Shown piece after piece: positions 7,326 to 16,159 of a stretch of DNA of 33,785 nt. Below the pieces are notes generated by a model that was not told the DNA's origin, searched no databases, and saw nothing but the letters and a program-made list of their open reading frames with translations. The DNA is from Prevotellaceae bacterium (lineage in GTDB: Bacteria; Bacteroidota; Bacteroidia; Bacteroidales; Bacteroidaceae). Each line of letters begins with the position of its first letter. The first letter of the stretch is position 1. A program made the translations under genes and the position numbers. The stretch is from the NCBI GenBank assembly GCA_022763905.1, contig JALERS010000121.1, positions 1 to 33,785 of the forward strand, written 5' to 3'.

Positions 7326-8447
7326 TTATGAATTTTGGCTAGCTCCACCATTTTCCATGAGGTATGCCTTAATGAATCCGTCTATCTTGCCGTCCATGAC
7401 ACCATTGACATCACTGGTCTGGTAACCTGTACGATGATCCTTCACCCTACGATCATCAAATACATAACTGCGTATCTGACTGCCCCATTCAATCTTTTTC
7501 TTACCCGCCTCTATCTCAGCCTGCTTGGCTCTTCGGCGTTGTAGCTCACGATCATAAAGTTGGGAGCGCAACAGACGCATAGCATTTTCACGGTTTTCCA
7601 ACTGCTTACGGCTCTCAGTGTTCTCGATAAGGATTTCTTCCTCTTCACCTGTTTCCGGATCAGTATATTGATAACGCAGACGTACTCCCGTTTCTACCTT
7701 ATTGACATTTTGTCCTCCAGCACCTCCTGAACGGAAAAGGTCCCAACTGATACGCGAGGGGTCAACCTCCACCTCAATGGTATCATCCACCAACGGGGTG
7801 ACAAATACACTCGCAAAAGATGTCATACGCTTACCCTGTGCATTGTAAGGAGATACACGAACCAGGCGATGGACTCCGTTTTCAGACTTTAGATAACCAT
7901 AAGCAGAATCACCTTCTATCTCAATAGTAACAGTTTTTATACCTGCCTCGTCACCATCCTGGATATTGCTGATGCGTGTCTTGTAACCCTGCATTTCTGC
8001 ATATCTCAAGTACATGCGCATGAGCATAGAAGCCCAGTCCTGGCTCTCAGTACCGCCAGCACCTGAATTGATTTTTAAAACGCAATCCATTGAGTCTTCT
8101 TCATCACGAAGCATATTACGGAGCTCCAGATTCTCCAAGGAGGCAAGAGCCTTTCGGTAATCCTCATCCACCTCTTCCTCTGTAACTAATTCGTCCTTGT
8201 AGTATTCAAATGCCAAACTGGTCTCATCGGCCGCCATGCGAACCTCTTGATAACCATTGATCCATTTTTGAAGGTCCTTCACCTTCTTCATCTGTTCCTC
8301 TGCGGCTTTCCGATCATCCCAAAAGCCAGGAGCCTGCGTGCGCAACTCCTCTTCCTGAAGTTGGATTTTCTTATCTTCAATAGACAGATAACGGTAGAGA
8401 TTGTCTACCCTGTCCATCAAGTCCTTGAGTTGTTCAGATGTAATCAT
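7326..8447 (-). CDS. prfB: Peptide chain release factor 2
   Basis: Class I release factor for UGA and UAA. The 373-aa product carries the GGQ peptidyl-hydrolysis motif in RSGGAGGQNVNKVETGVRL (about residue 245). The stop-codon recognition tripeptide position reads SPY in VRVSPYNAQGKRMTSFASVF, where most RF2 have SPF. The domain order (N-terminal helices, SPY, GGQ, C-terminal helix) and length fit RF2. The gene is one uninterrupted frame: YRYLSIEDKK spans the place where many bacterial prfB genes have a UGA-containing +1 frameshift site, so this copy lacks that autoregulation. It leads the prfB-small-protein-CYTH run. Confidence 0.95.
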   Translation of the reverse strand: MITSEQLKDLMDRVDNLYRYLSIEDKKIQLQEEELRTQAPGFWDDRKAAEEQMKKVKDLQKWINGYQEVRMAADETSLAFEYYKDELVTEEEVDEDYRKALASLENLELRNMLRDEEDSMDCVLKINSGAGGTESQDWASMLMRMYLRYAEMQGYKTRISNIQDGDEAGIKTVTIEIEGDSAYGYLKSENGVHRLVRVSPYNAQGKRMTSFASVFVTPLVDDTIEVEVDPSRISWDLFRSGGAGGQNVNKVETGVRLRYQYTDPETGEEEEILIENTESRKQLENRENAMRLLRSQLYDRELQRRRAKQAEIEAGKKKIEWGSQIRSYVFDDRRVKDHRTGYQTSDVNGVMDGKIDGFIKAYLMENGGASQNS

Positions 8448-8556
8448 ATGTCCGATTAATGTGTTTGTAAAATTAGCAAAAAGTATTCAAATGTCAGTCC
8501 TTCTTTTCTGAAAATCTACTGAAAGCTTTGTAGTGTCAACCATCTCTCTATATGGG

Positions 8557-9966
8557 TCAACGGGCTAACCAAGACTCAGGATTGAGTGTGGCGGTTTCTT
8601 TCCTCAACTGGAAATGCAAAGTACAGCGACCTGACACATCCTTGGCTATTTTTCCAATAATGGCACGCGCATCTACTTTCTGGCCCTTCCTGACTGAAGC
8701 AGAGGACAAATTGCAATACACCGAAATATAATTGCCATGACGCACAATGACATTTACCTGCCCACCCAAAGAGAATACAGCACTCACCTCTCCAGGGAAA
8801 ATGCATCGGGCACACGCACCTGGCTGTCCTGTAATATTAATACCCTTATTACTGAGTTGCACATTGCGGAATCCATCCATAGAATAATTTCCGTAGCGGG
8901 CAGAAATAATATAGCTTCCAGTGATAGGAATTGGCAAACGTCCCTTGTTGGCAGTAAAATTCTGGGTCAAAGCATATTCCTTGGTATTGGACTTCCATTG
9001 TTGCATGGGTTCAGCTACGGGCTTCAATGATTTTCCTTCTTTGCGAGCATCAGAACGTTCTGCTTTGCGCTGGGCTTCCCGACGAGCCTTTTCCTCTGCT
9101 TCACGACGTTTGCGCTCTTGTTCAATAGCCAGCTTGACATAATAGTCAATCTTAGCATCTAAAGCAGCCATTTGCTTCTTGCTTGAGGCTATCACCGACT
9201 GTATTTCACGCTGTTTCTTTTTCAGTGTATTGACAGAACGCTGTCTTTCGTCTTGTTGCCGGGACAATATTTCACTCTCCCGTTTTTGGGCATCAAGCGC
9301 CACATTCTTATTGGCCCTACTGGTCTCCAATTGTTTCTTAACTGCATTGACCTGCTCTTGTTTGCGTTTAATCAGTTCACCTTGTTTACGCTGATATTTC
9401 CCATACTCATTGACATAGCGATAACGACGCAACATCTGTGTGAAATTGTCTGCAGAAAGAATGAAGAGCAGTTGACTATCAGCATCCTTGTTCTTGTAGA
9501 GATATATTATAGACTGGCGATACTTCTTCTTGCGGTCTGCTAATTGGGAAGACAATTGGCGGTATTGCCGGTTGAGGCCATCAATATCTCTTGTCAAAGA
9601 ATCAAGTTGTGACTGGATACGGGTGATGGTCTTCTTCTGAACATCTATCTTTCCGTTGAGAAGAGCCAGGTCATTAAGTTGTTTTCTGACTGTTCGGGAT
9701 GTCGCTGCTAATTGGCCTTCCTTGCGGCTAATCTCCTTCTGAAGCGCATTTCTGCGATTTCTCAAAGATTCTACTGACACCGTTTTCTTCGAAGCAGGAA
9801 CTGCTTTCTTGGTCTTGGAGGCAGAAGATGTTTTTTTTACAGGTGCCTTGCGGGACGTAGTTATCTTTTGGGCAGATGTCTTTTTGCTAGAAGTCTTAGC
9901 CCATCCTCCGGCAATCAGGAACGAAAAGGCTATTATCAGCATGTATATTTTTTTACGAATCATCAT
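8557..9966 (-). CDS. EnvC-like murein hydrolase activator (coiled coil + degenerate LytM)
   Basis: An exported protein of about 469 aa. It has a hydrophobic signal near residues 5-23 ending GGWA, a Lys/Ser/Thr-rich stretch to about 55, a long charged coiled coil to about 310, and a C-terminal LytM/M23-type domain. The zinc-site positions are mostly lost: the usual HxGxD segment reads NKGINI and the final HxH reads HFQ. This resembles EnvC-type regulators that activate amidases rather than cut murein. The ATG pair at 9966/9963 follows the DUF4292 stop by 2 nt; the longer frame needs TTG. Last gene of the dut operon. Family clear, catalytic inactivity inferred. Confidence 0.88.
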   Translation of the reverse strand: MMIRKKIYMLIIAFSFLIAGGWAKTSSKKTSAQKITTSRKAPVKKTSSASKTKKAVPASKKTVSVESLRNRRNALQKEISRKEGQLAATSRTVRKQLNDLALLNGKIDVQKKTITRIQSQLDSLTRDIDGLNRQYRQLSSQLADRKKKYRQSIIYLYKNKDADSQLLFILSADNFTQMLRRYRYVNEYGKYQRKQGELIKRKQEQVNAVKKQLETSRANKNVALDAQKRESEILSRQQDERQRSVNTLKKKQREIQSVIASSKKQMAALDAKIDYYVKLAIEQERKRREAEEKARREAQRKAERSDARKEGKSLKPVAEPMQQWKSNTKEYALTQNFTANKGRLPIPITGSYIISARYGNYSMDGFRNVQLSNKGINITGQPGACARCIFPGEVSAVFSLGGQVNVIVRHGNYISVYCNLSSASVRKGQKVDARAIIGKIAKDVSGRCTLHFQLRKETATLNPESWLAR

Positions 9967-9968
9967 GT

Positions 9969-10829
9969 TCAAAAACCTTCAAAATCTTTGGAAAGAAACT
10001 TTTTCAAAATCCCTTTGGCATCCATCTGACGATACTTGCTACTAAGGGAGGTACGTTTCTCCCAGTCATCGTTGTCATCTATATTCTTAAGATTCATCAA
10101 TAGTCTCACCTTGACACCTTCTCCACTAAAGGACATGTCCATACTACTTGGGAAATATTTGCCCCGAAACTTGGAGTAATCGCCATAGCAGCATTCAAAT
10201 GCGCCTGCCTCACCTCCATTCTTAGGAGTAATGGTGGTACGTTCTAGCCATACAGGTGACCGCTGAACCTGAAATTTATAGTTCAATGCCGGTTCTCGCT
10301 TGAGGGAAAGAGCCAACTGACCGTCACAATCTTCCAAATCAAAACGATTCCATTGCCCTGCCACATCTTGATTCCCTGGAGCAAAAACTTCTGCCCAAAA
10401 AAGCGACTGCAACATATGGAAATCAATTCCTGTCTTGTTCAGGAAATCCACCTCCTCATAAGGTACTTTGATATACTGGCGATGAAAACGGTCTACAATA
10501 AGTACTTGGTCCTGCAGAAATTCCATGCGACCTACTTCAAAGCCCAAAAAGGCCGTCAGCGACAACTGAATAACATCATCTTTGTGCATCCTCAACGTTC
10601 CACTCAAACTGACATCCTTGTTGTCCAACTGCAGTCTTACCTTGACTTTGGCTGTCATAGAAGGGGATGTTTGAGCGTTAGCCAAGACCTTGTTAGCTAA
10701 TGAAACCAATTCGGTTGATACAGGTACACTTGATTCCTTCTTCAGTCCGCTGTTGCTTCGGCAGGATACTGTCAGAATCAATACACTCATACAAATTACC
10801 CAAGACAAGCTACGTACAAATTTCATCAT
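9969..10829 (-). CDS. DUF4292 lipoprotein, LolB-like
   Basis: A 286-aa lipoprotein. From the ATG at 10829 the N-terminus is MMKFVRSLSWVICMSVLILT followed by a VSC lipobox, so it should be acylated and anchored in a membrane. The mature part fits DUF4292: LSGTLRMHKDDVIQLSLTAF, then LGFEVGRMEFLQDQVLIVDR. That run of strands (low-complexity lead, 'sG..r', 'l.L....G.e...l', 'vl..d') resembles the LolA/LolB fold, suggesting lipoprotein or hydrophobic-ligand handling; this is inference. The ATG overlaps the TPR gene's TGA (ATGA), and EnvC follows within 2 nt, so translation is probably coupled. The longer frame would overlap the TPR gene by 80 nt. Confidence 0.85.
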   Translation of the reverse strand: MMKFVRSLSWVICMSVLILTVSCRSNSGLKKESSVPVSTELVSLANKVLANAQTSPSMTAKVKVRLQLDNKDVSLSGTLRMHKDDVIQLSLTAFLGFEVGRMEFLQDQVLIVDRFHRQYIKVPYEEVDFLNKTGIDFHMLQSLFWAEVFAPGNQDVAGQWNRFDLEDCDGQLALSLKREPALNYKFQVQRSPVWLERTTITPKNGGEAGAFECCYGDYSKFRGKYFPSSMDMSFSGEGVKVRLLMNLKNIDDNDDWEKRTSLSSKYRQMDAKGILKKFLSKDFEGF

Positions 10830-12595
10830 GGCTCCAGATATTTTTTCAGTTTGATTTTTTGAGGGAGTAACGAAGAAGCTCCTTCCCGCTGCAATGCTTC
10901 TCCCCACGCCTGAAGAGCTTTCTCTTCCATGCCCAACATGATATAGATATCTCCAGCATGTTCATATAAAGTAGCCTGATGAGATGGATTCTTCATACGT
11001 TGGAGTGCCTTCTCTATCGGGGCAAGCGATTTTTTATATTGTCCCCTTCTGAATAGCACCCAAGCATATGTATCAAGAAAATTGGATTCATCGGGGGCAT
11101 ATTTGACCGCTAATGCCGCCATCCGTTCAGCATCATCTAGGCGAATGCTGTCCAAAGCAAGGAAATAGGCATAATTATTGAGCGTAGACACATTACTGGG
11201 ATTTCTGACCAAAGAGGAGTCATACATAGCATATCCCTTCTCTTTTTCTCCCATATTATAGAGCAAGTCTCCATAACTGGAAAAAAAGTCAGACACTATA
11301 CTCTGCCCATCGTCGGACTGGCTAACAACATGAGTTTGTCCCTCCTGGAAAATACGCAAAGCTCTGGCATATTCCTTAATGGAACTGGCAGCTATCCCGC
11401 CCAAAAGGTAATAACACATCTCTTCAGGAACAGCGACTATCCCTTGCTCACATGCATCAAGCAATAATGGGAAATTCTGTTGGTTATACAATCCCCATAC
11501 CCATCTCAGACGAGATATTTTGTCGGAAGGGTCAATTTCTACCTTTTTCCCCATGGCAATGGTATAGGAGGAGTCGGGAGCCTTCTTCTGGTCTAGGTAT
11601 GCCACATAGACATCAACCAAATGGGCGGTAGACATCGGTTGACAGAAGAGCAAATGAAAAAGGCTATCAATCCGTTGCTCCTGATGAACTCTCGTACATC
11701 TGGAAATATATAATTTAGCATAAGGTAACCTGTCTTGGGGCGATCGGCATGAATCCAAAAGAAAACGTTCCAAAAGAGTTTCCATTTCTTGTCCCCGTCC
11801 CGTCATTTCATAATATTGTAAACGAAATAACTGAGCATAAACATTTTCCGGAGAATTCAGCAGAATTAGGCTGTCAACCTGCCATGCTTGAAACATATCT
11901 CCCTTCTCCAGCAGTATCATAGGTCGCAAAACCGGATAGTATTCGTCCTTGGGGGATATTCCGCACAAAATGTCCACTTCTTTAAGAGCATCATCATATC
12001 GACACAAACGCATCAATGCTTTGTATTTCTCTCTGCGGATCGTTTCTTCTTCTGCATCGCCTTCCTTCAGCCACTCTTCAATATGATTGACCAACATACT
12101 GTCTTTTTCCTGCTGTAGATATATATCCATAAGAGTAGCGTAGGCATTGGACTTCAATGCAGGGTCTGTCTTGAGCTTTTCCAACAGCACAATGGCACTA
12201 TCAGTCATTCCAGCTTCCAATTCAAAACGTGCAGTCTCCCATAGATACTGCCCGTTAGCAGGCCGCAACCTAACTGCTTTGCGGTACAACGAATCAACCT
12301 CCTGCATGGAAACCAAGGGATTCCTTGCCTTAAGCGAAGCCATCTCCACCAATGCTTCAGGCGCTTCAGGACAATAGGATAACGCTCGCTCCAAAAGGTC
12401 ATACTGGGCAGAAGAATTACCTAAGGCTTTCTGACATATAGATTCCAGGAAATAGCGGTTGTATTTTTGAACACGAATCTCTTGTGCCTGCCCTTTGTGC
12501 CGACCAGACATCACTTGCACAGGCACAATAAGCATTACTGCCATTGCCACCCATATGCACACCTCTTTCACCTTTTTCAGCACCATCCAGTGCAT
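10826..12595 (-). CDS. Exported tetratricopeptide-repeat protein
   Basis: A 589-aa protein made mostly of helical TPR-like repeats. After a basic start (MHWMVLKKVKEV) comes a hydrophobic signal or anchor (CIWVAMAVMLIVPVQVMSG), then repeats such as QYDLLERALSYCPEAPEALV and SLYRKAVRLRPANGQYLW, and C-terminal units NVSTLNNYAYFLALDS and LDTYAWVLFRRGQYKKSL. TPRs bind proteins; the partner is unknown. I use the ATG at 12595, 1 nt after the dut stop (TAACATG). A longer frame overlapping the dut 3' end is unlikely. It sits between dut and the DUF4292 lipoprotein in a tight operon, so an envelope role with the next two genes is plausible. Confidence 0.88.
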   Translation of the reverse strand: MHWMVLKKVKEVCIWVAMAVMLIVPVQVMSGRHKGQAQEIRVQKYNRYFLESICQKALGNSSAQYDLLERALSYCPEAPEALVEMASLKARNPLVSMQEVDSLYRKAVRLRPANGQYLWETARFELEAGMTDSAIVLLEKLKTDPALKSNAYATLMDIYLQQEKDSMLVNHIEEWLKEGDAEEETIRREKYKALMRLCRYDDALKEVDILCGISPKDEYYPVLRPMILLEKGDMFQAWQVDSLILLNSPENVYAQLFRLQYYEMTGRGQEMETLLERFLLDSCRSPQDRLPYAKLYISRCTRVHQEQRIDSLFHLLFCQPMSTAHLVDVYVAYLDQKKAPDSSYTIAMGKKVEIDPSDKISRLRWVWGLYNQQNFPLLLDACEQGIVAVPEEMCYYLLGGIAASSIKEYARALRIFQEGQTHVVSQSDDGQSIVSDFFSSYGDLLYNMGEKEKGYAMYDSSLVRNPSNVSTLNNYAYFLALDSIRLDDAERMAALAVKYAPDESNFLDTYAWVLFRRGQYKKSLAPIEKALQRMKNPSHQATLYEHAGDIYIMLGMEEKALQAWGEALQREGASSLLPQKIKLKKYLEP

Positions 12596-12596
12596 G

Positions 12597-13031
12597 TTAC
12601 TGCTTCCCCGTATGGCCAAAACCTCCTTCTCCGCGACAGGTAACATCCAATTCGTCCACCTCTTGCCACTCGGCTTTTTCATAACGACTAATTACCATCT
12701 GGGCAATACGATCACCATCACACACTTCAAACTGAGTGTCACTAAGGTTGACCATAATCACACCTATCTCTCCTCTATAATCAGCATCAATGGTGCCTGG
12801 AGTGTTGAGCAATGTGATACCTTTTTTGAGAGCCAAACCAGAACGTGGTCTGATTTGTGCCTCATATCCGTCAGGCAAGGCAATGAATAGTCCTGTCGGT
12901 ATGAGTCTGCGCTCCATAGGAGCCAATGTCAGCGGTTCCTCCAATGAGGCACGCAAATCCATACCTGCACTTTGTATTGTAGCATATTCGGGTAGCGGAT
13001 GACGGGAACGGTTAATTATACGTATTTTCAT
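12597..13031 (-). CDS. dut: dUTP diphosphatase (dUTPase)
   Basis: Trimeric dUTPase: hydrolyses dUTP to dUMP and pyrophosphate, keeping uracil out of DNA and feeding ThyA. All five motifs are present in 144 aa: I AGMDLRA (22-28), [13 protein letters not shown] (61-71), [15 protein letters not shown] (79-90, with the catalytic aspartate), [10 protein letters not shown] (106-113), [13 protein letters not shown] (133-144). It is first in a four-gene minus-strand operon with the TPR, DUF4292 and EnvC-like genes, preceded by a -7 box at 13052-13059. Start and end are unambiguous. Confidence 0.97.
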   Translation of the reverse strand: MKIRIINRSRHPLPEYATIQSAGMDLRASLEEPLTLAPMERRLIPTGLFIALPDGYEAQIRPRSGLALKKGITLLNTPGTIDADYRGEIGVIMVNLSDTQFEVCDGDRIAQMVISRYEKAEWQEVDELDVTCRGEGGFGHTGKQ

Positions 13032-13051
13032 GTTTTCTTCTAGTTGAATTG

Positions 13052-13059
13052 CAAAAATA
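13052..13059 (-). promoter_or_regulatory. Bacteroidetes -7 box for the dut operon
   Basis: The minus strand reads TATTTTTG (TAnnTTTG), 20 nt before the dut ATG, leaving a very short leader. A -33 element at the consensus distance is not evident. Confidence 0.5.
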
Positions 13060-13125
13060 GCGAAATCCCCACAAACCTTTTGCTGATTTCAGACTAAAAG
13101 TGGTACTCCATGAACTTTTTTAGAT

Positions 13126-13133
13126 TACATTTG
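13126..13133 (+). promoter_or_regulatory. Bacteroidetes -7 box for dgt
   Basis: TACATTTG matches TAnnTTTG and lies 28 nt before the dgt ATG, divergent from the dut box about 70 bp away. No clear -33 element is seen. Confidence 0.5.
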
Positions 13134-13161
13134 CATACCAAATCATTTAGGACTGTTCCAT

Positions 13162-14538
13162 ATGACTGAATCCACACATCAACCAATGGATTGGAAAACG
13201 CTCATCTCCACCAAACGGATGAGCAAGTCAAGCCAGCACAAGGAGATTTCCGAGTACCGAACTGATTTCCAACGAGATTATGACCGACTCATTTTTTCCT
13301 CCCCTTTCCGCCGTCTTCAGAACAAGACACAAGTATTTCCGTTACCTGGCAGCGTCTTTGTCCACAATCGCCTCACCCATAGCTTAGAAGTATCAAGTGT
13401 AGGGCGTTCATTAGGCAATGACGCCAGTCGATCTCTTATCAGTCGTCATCCCGAACTGGATGCGGGCAACATGAATATGTTGGGATTAATCGTCTCTACC
13501 GGATGTCTGGCACACGATTTGGGCAATCCTCCCTTTGGGCATGCAGGAGAAAGAGCCATTGCCAGCTATTTCTCTCAGGGAAGAGGACAAAATATCCGTG
13601 ACATCGTCTGTTCGGAATGCGGAGAAGAAACAGGTTCTCTGATATGGAGCGACATGGTACATTTTGATGGCAATGCCAATGCTTTCCGACTGCTGACCCA
13701 TCAGTTTGAAGGCAGAAGGGAAGGTGGATACATGATGACCTATAGTGTTCTGGCATCCATCGTGAAGTATCCATTCAGTTCACTGATGACCCATCGGCAG
13801 AAATTCGGTTTCTTTCAGTCAGAACTTCCTTTTTACCGAGAAATAGCCCAAACTTTGGGTATCCGATGCTTCCAAGACGAAGGCTACAAGGTACACTATG
13901 CCCGACACCCTTTGGCCTACTTTGTAGAAGCAGCTGATGATATCTGCTACGAAATCATGGATATTGAAGATGCCCACAAACTCCACATCCTTACTACTGC
14001 ACAAACCCACGAACTGCTATTGGGCTTCTTTGAAGGAAAACAACGTCAGCATCTAGAAAGTGCTTACCCGAATGTGACCGATTCCAATGAACGCACCATC
14101 TACCTGAGAGCCTGCGTTATCAATGCCATTGAGCAGGAATGCGTAAGAGTATTCATGGACCACGAGGAAGAAATCCTCTCGGGAACCTTCCAAGGCTCTC
14201 TTATCGAACACATGGAATCTCCTTTACGAGAAGCCTTCAACAAATGTGTAAGCACGGCCAAACAATACATCTACAAAGACCGTCAGGTGCTAGACGTAGA
14301 ACTAGCTGGCTACAAAATCATCTACGAGTTGCTTGACCTGTTTATAACTGCTGTACTGAATCCCGACAAGTCCTATAGTCAACTACTCATCAATCGGGTG
14401 CCAGGACAATACGAGGTAAGACATTCCGCTGTCACCGAACGCATCCGTGGTGTTCTGGACTACATATCGGGAATGACAGATGTCTATGCACTTGACCTCT
14501 ACCGGAAAATAAACGGACAATCATTACCTATGATTTAA
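13162..14538 (+). CDS. dgt: dGTPase (HD-domain deoxynucleoside triphosphohydrolase)
   Basis: Cleaves dGTP (in some homologues other dNTPs) to the deoxynucleoside and tripolyphosphate. The HD metal site is present: H73 in NRLTHSLEVSSVGR, H118-D119 in LAHDLGNPPFGHAGE, and the later aspartate in YFVEAADDICYEIMDIEDA. The N-terminal YRTDFQRDYDRLIFSSPFRRLQ region is typical of Dgt and HFDGNANAFRL follows. At 458 aa it is in the usual range. It is the first of two plus-strand genes, with the OPA-type transporter starting 31 nt downstream, and is divergent from dut; both act on the dNTP pool. Confidence 0.95.
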   Translation: MTESTHQPMDWKTLISTKRMSKSSQHKEISEYRTDFQRDYDRLIFSSPFRRLQNKTQVFPLPGSVFVHNRLTHSLEVSSVGRSLGNDASRSLISRHPELDAGNMNMLGLIVSTGCLAHDLGNPPFGHAGERAIASYFSQGRGQNIRDIVCSECGEETGSLIWSDMVHFDGNANAFRLLTHQFEGRREGGYMMTYSVLASIVKYPFSSLMTHRQKFGFFQSELPFYREIAQTLGIRCFQDEGYKVHYARHPLAYFVEAADDICYEIMDIEDAHKLHILTTAQTHELLLGFFEGKQRQHLESAYPNVTDSNERTIYLRACVINAIEQECVRVFMDHEEEILSGTFQGSLIEHMESPLREAFNKCVSTAKQYIYKDRQVLDVELAGYKIIYELLDLFITAVLNPDKSYSQLLINRVPGQYEVRHSAVTERIRGVLDYISGMTDVYALDLYRKINGQSLPMI

Positions 14539-14569
14539 TACCGCAACAACAAAAAAACAACATACACAA

Positions 14570-15994
14570 ATGAATAAAATTCTAGATTTTTACAAGATTA
14601 GCGCTCCTTCTTCCCAGAAGGTTGAACCTTCTAAAGTCAAAAAGACATACAAGCAACTCAGATTCCAGGCTTTTATCGCTGCCACATTTGGCTATAGTCT
14701 GTACTATGTATGCCGCACTTCCCTGAATGTAGTTAAAAGCCCCATCATTGATAGCGGGATTCTTAATGCCTCCCAATTGGGAACCATCGGCCTCTGTCTA
14801 TTTTGGGCATATGCCATCGGCAAATTCGTCAATGGCTTTCTTTCGGACCATTGCAATATCACCCGATTCATGGCTACTGGGCTCATCATATCCTCAACAG
14901 CCAATCTGATTCTAGGTCTCACCTCTCTATTGCCATTCTCCGCCGTGGCCATCAATGCCATCATCTTCACCATGTTTGCCATTATGTGGGGTATCAATGG
15001 ATGGGCGCAATCCATGGGTGCTCCTCCTGCCATTATTTCTCTCACCCGATGGTATCCTCTCAGTATCAGAGGAACTTTTTACGGATTCTTTTCTGCCAGC
15101 CACAATTTCGGAGAATTTCTTTCTTTCTTATTTGTAGGCATTGTTGTGACTGCCATGGGCTGGCAATGGGGATTCTACGGAGCAGCAGTAGCTGGCGCAT
15201 TAGGCGTAGTGCTCATCCTACTATGGCTCCATGATAATCCTGAAAGCAAAGGCCTTCCTCCCATTGAAATCCTTTCAGAAGAGAAAACTCCTGAACAATA
15301 CGCTCAAGAAAAAGTAGCTGCATCCCAAGAAGGCGCATCTCATAAAGAAGAAACCTCCCGCATTCAAAAAGCCGTGTTACGTAATCCTGGTGTATGGATT
15401 CTCGCCTTATCAAGCGCCTTCATGTACATGAGTCGATATGCAATCAACAGCTGGGGTATTCTTTTCTTGGAAAAAATTAAAGGTTTTTCTACTCTGGAGG
15501 CATCTACAATCATCTCCATCAATGCCATCTGCGGAGTATTGGGTACCGTATTATCTGGTTGGTTGAGTGATAAGGTCTTCCATGGTGACCGAAAATATCC
15601 AGCCCTAGTAGCAGGTATCCTGGAAGCCATTTCTCTCTACCTATTCCTCTTCGGTGGCAACAATTGGTTCATCAACATCCTTGCCATGACACTCTTCGGC
15701 ATCTCAATCGGTGTACTTATCTGTTTTATCGGCGGTCTAATGGCCATTGACATTGTTCCAAGAAAAGCCACTGGAGCTGCATTGGGCATTGTAGGACTTG
15801 CTTCATATGTAGCTGCCGGTATACAGGATGTGGTCAGCGGTCTGCTCATTGACAATATGGCCGTCAAAGATGCCGCCTCCGGTGAAATCCTTCAGTATAA
15901 TTTCACTTATGTATCCTGGTTCTGGATAGGTGCAGCTATCATCTCCTTCCTATTGCCCATTCTCAACTGGCGACGCAAGCAGGCTGATATTTGA
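14570..15994 (+). CDS. Organophosphate:phosphate antiporter-family (GlpT/UhpT-like) MFS transporter
   Basis: A 474-aa protein with twelve predicted membrane helices. It resembles the organophosphate:Pi antiporter family, which exchanges glycerol-3-phosphate or hexose phosphates for inorganic phosphate. Both substrate-site arginines have counterparts: GYSLYYVCRTSLNV in helix 1 (compare YYLVRKN in GlpT) and FMYMSRYAINSWG in helix 7 (compare YLLRYGILDW). Other family segments are AYAIGKFVNGFLSD and MGAPPAIISLTRWYP. A central charged loop (about residues 225-265) joins the halves. The exact organophosphate cannot be decided. It follows dgt by 31 nt and ends before the dyad at 16061-16102. Confidence 0.85.
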   Translation: MNKILDFYKISAPSSQKVEPSKVKKTYKQLRFQAFIAATFGYSLYYVCRTSLNVVKSPIIDSGILNASQLGTIGLCLFWAYAIGKFVNGFLSDHCNITRFMATGLIISSTANLILGLTSLLPFSAVAINAIIFTMFAIMWGINGWAQSMGAPPAIISLTRWYPLSIRGTFYGFFSASHNFGEFLSFLFVGIVVTAMGWQWGFYGAAVAGALGVVLILLWLHDNPESKGLPPIEILSEEKTPEQYAQEKVAASQEGASHKEETSRIQKAVLRNPGVWILALSSAFMYMSRYAINSWGILFLEKIKGFSTLEASTIISINAICGVLGTVLSGWLSDKVFHGDRKYPALVAGILEAISLYLFLFGGNNWFINILAMTLFGISIGVLICFIGGLMAIDIVPRKATGAALGIVGLASYVAAGIQDVVSGLLIDNMAVKDAASGEILQYNFTYVSWFWIGAAIISFLLPILNWRRKQADI

Positions 15995-16060
15995 CCTTCT
16001 ACTTACCAATCGGCCTTGCTTTTGATATAGGCTAAACTTCATAATATCCTAACTGCTTTT

Positions 16061-16134
16061 TGCTATATCGCGATAAAAATCATACACTATTGCGATATAG
16101 CAGAAAACCCATTAGGAAACAGGATTGTTTTTTT
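16061..16134. terminator. Long dyad between converging genes, possible terminator
   Basis: TGCTATATCGC (16061-16071) and its exact complement (16092-16102) extend to a 15-bp stem (16061-16075 with 16088-16102, one G-T pair) around a 12-nt loop. Outer arms TCCTAA (16047-16052) and TTAGGA (16112-16117) also match, and a T7 run follows at 16128-16134 on the plus strand. It lies between genes that converge at 15994 and 16160. Terminating the plus-strand transporter transcript is plausible, but the T-run is offset from the strongest stem. Confidence 0.5.
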
Positions 16135-16159
16135 CCACAGAACAGCACTGGGGATTGTA

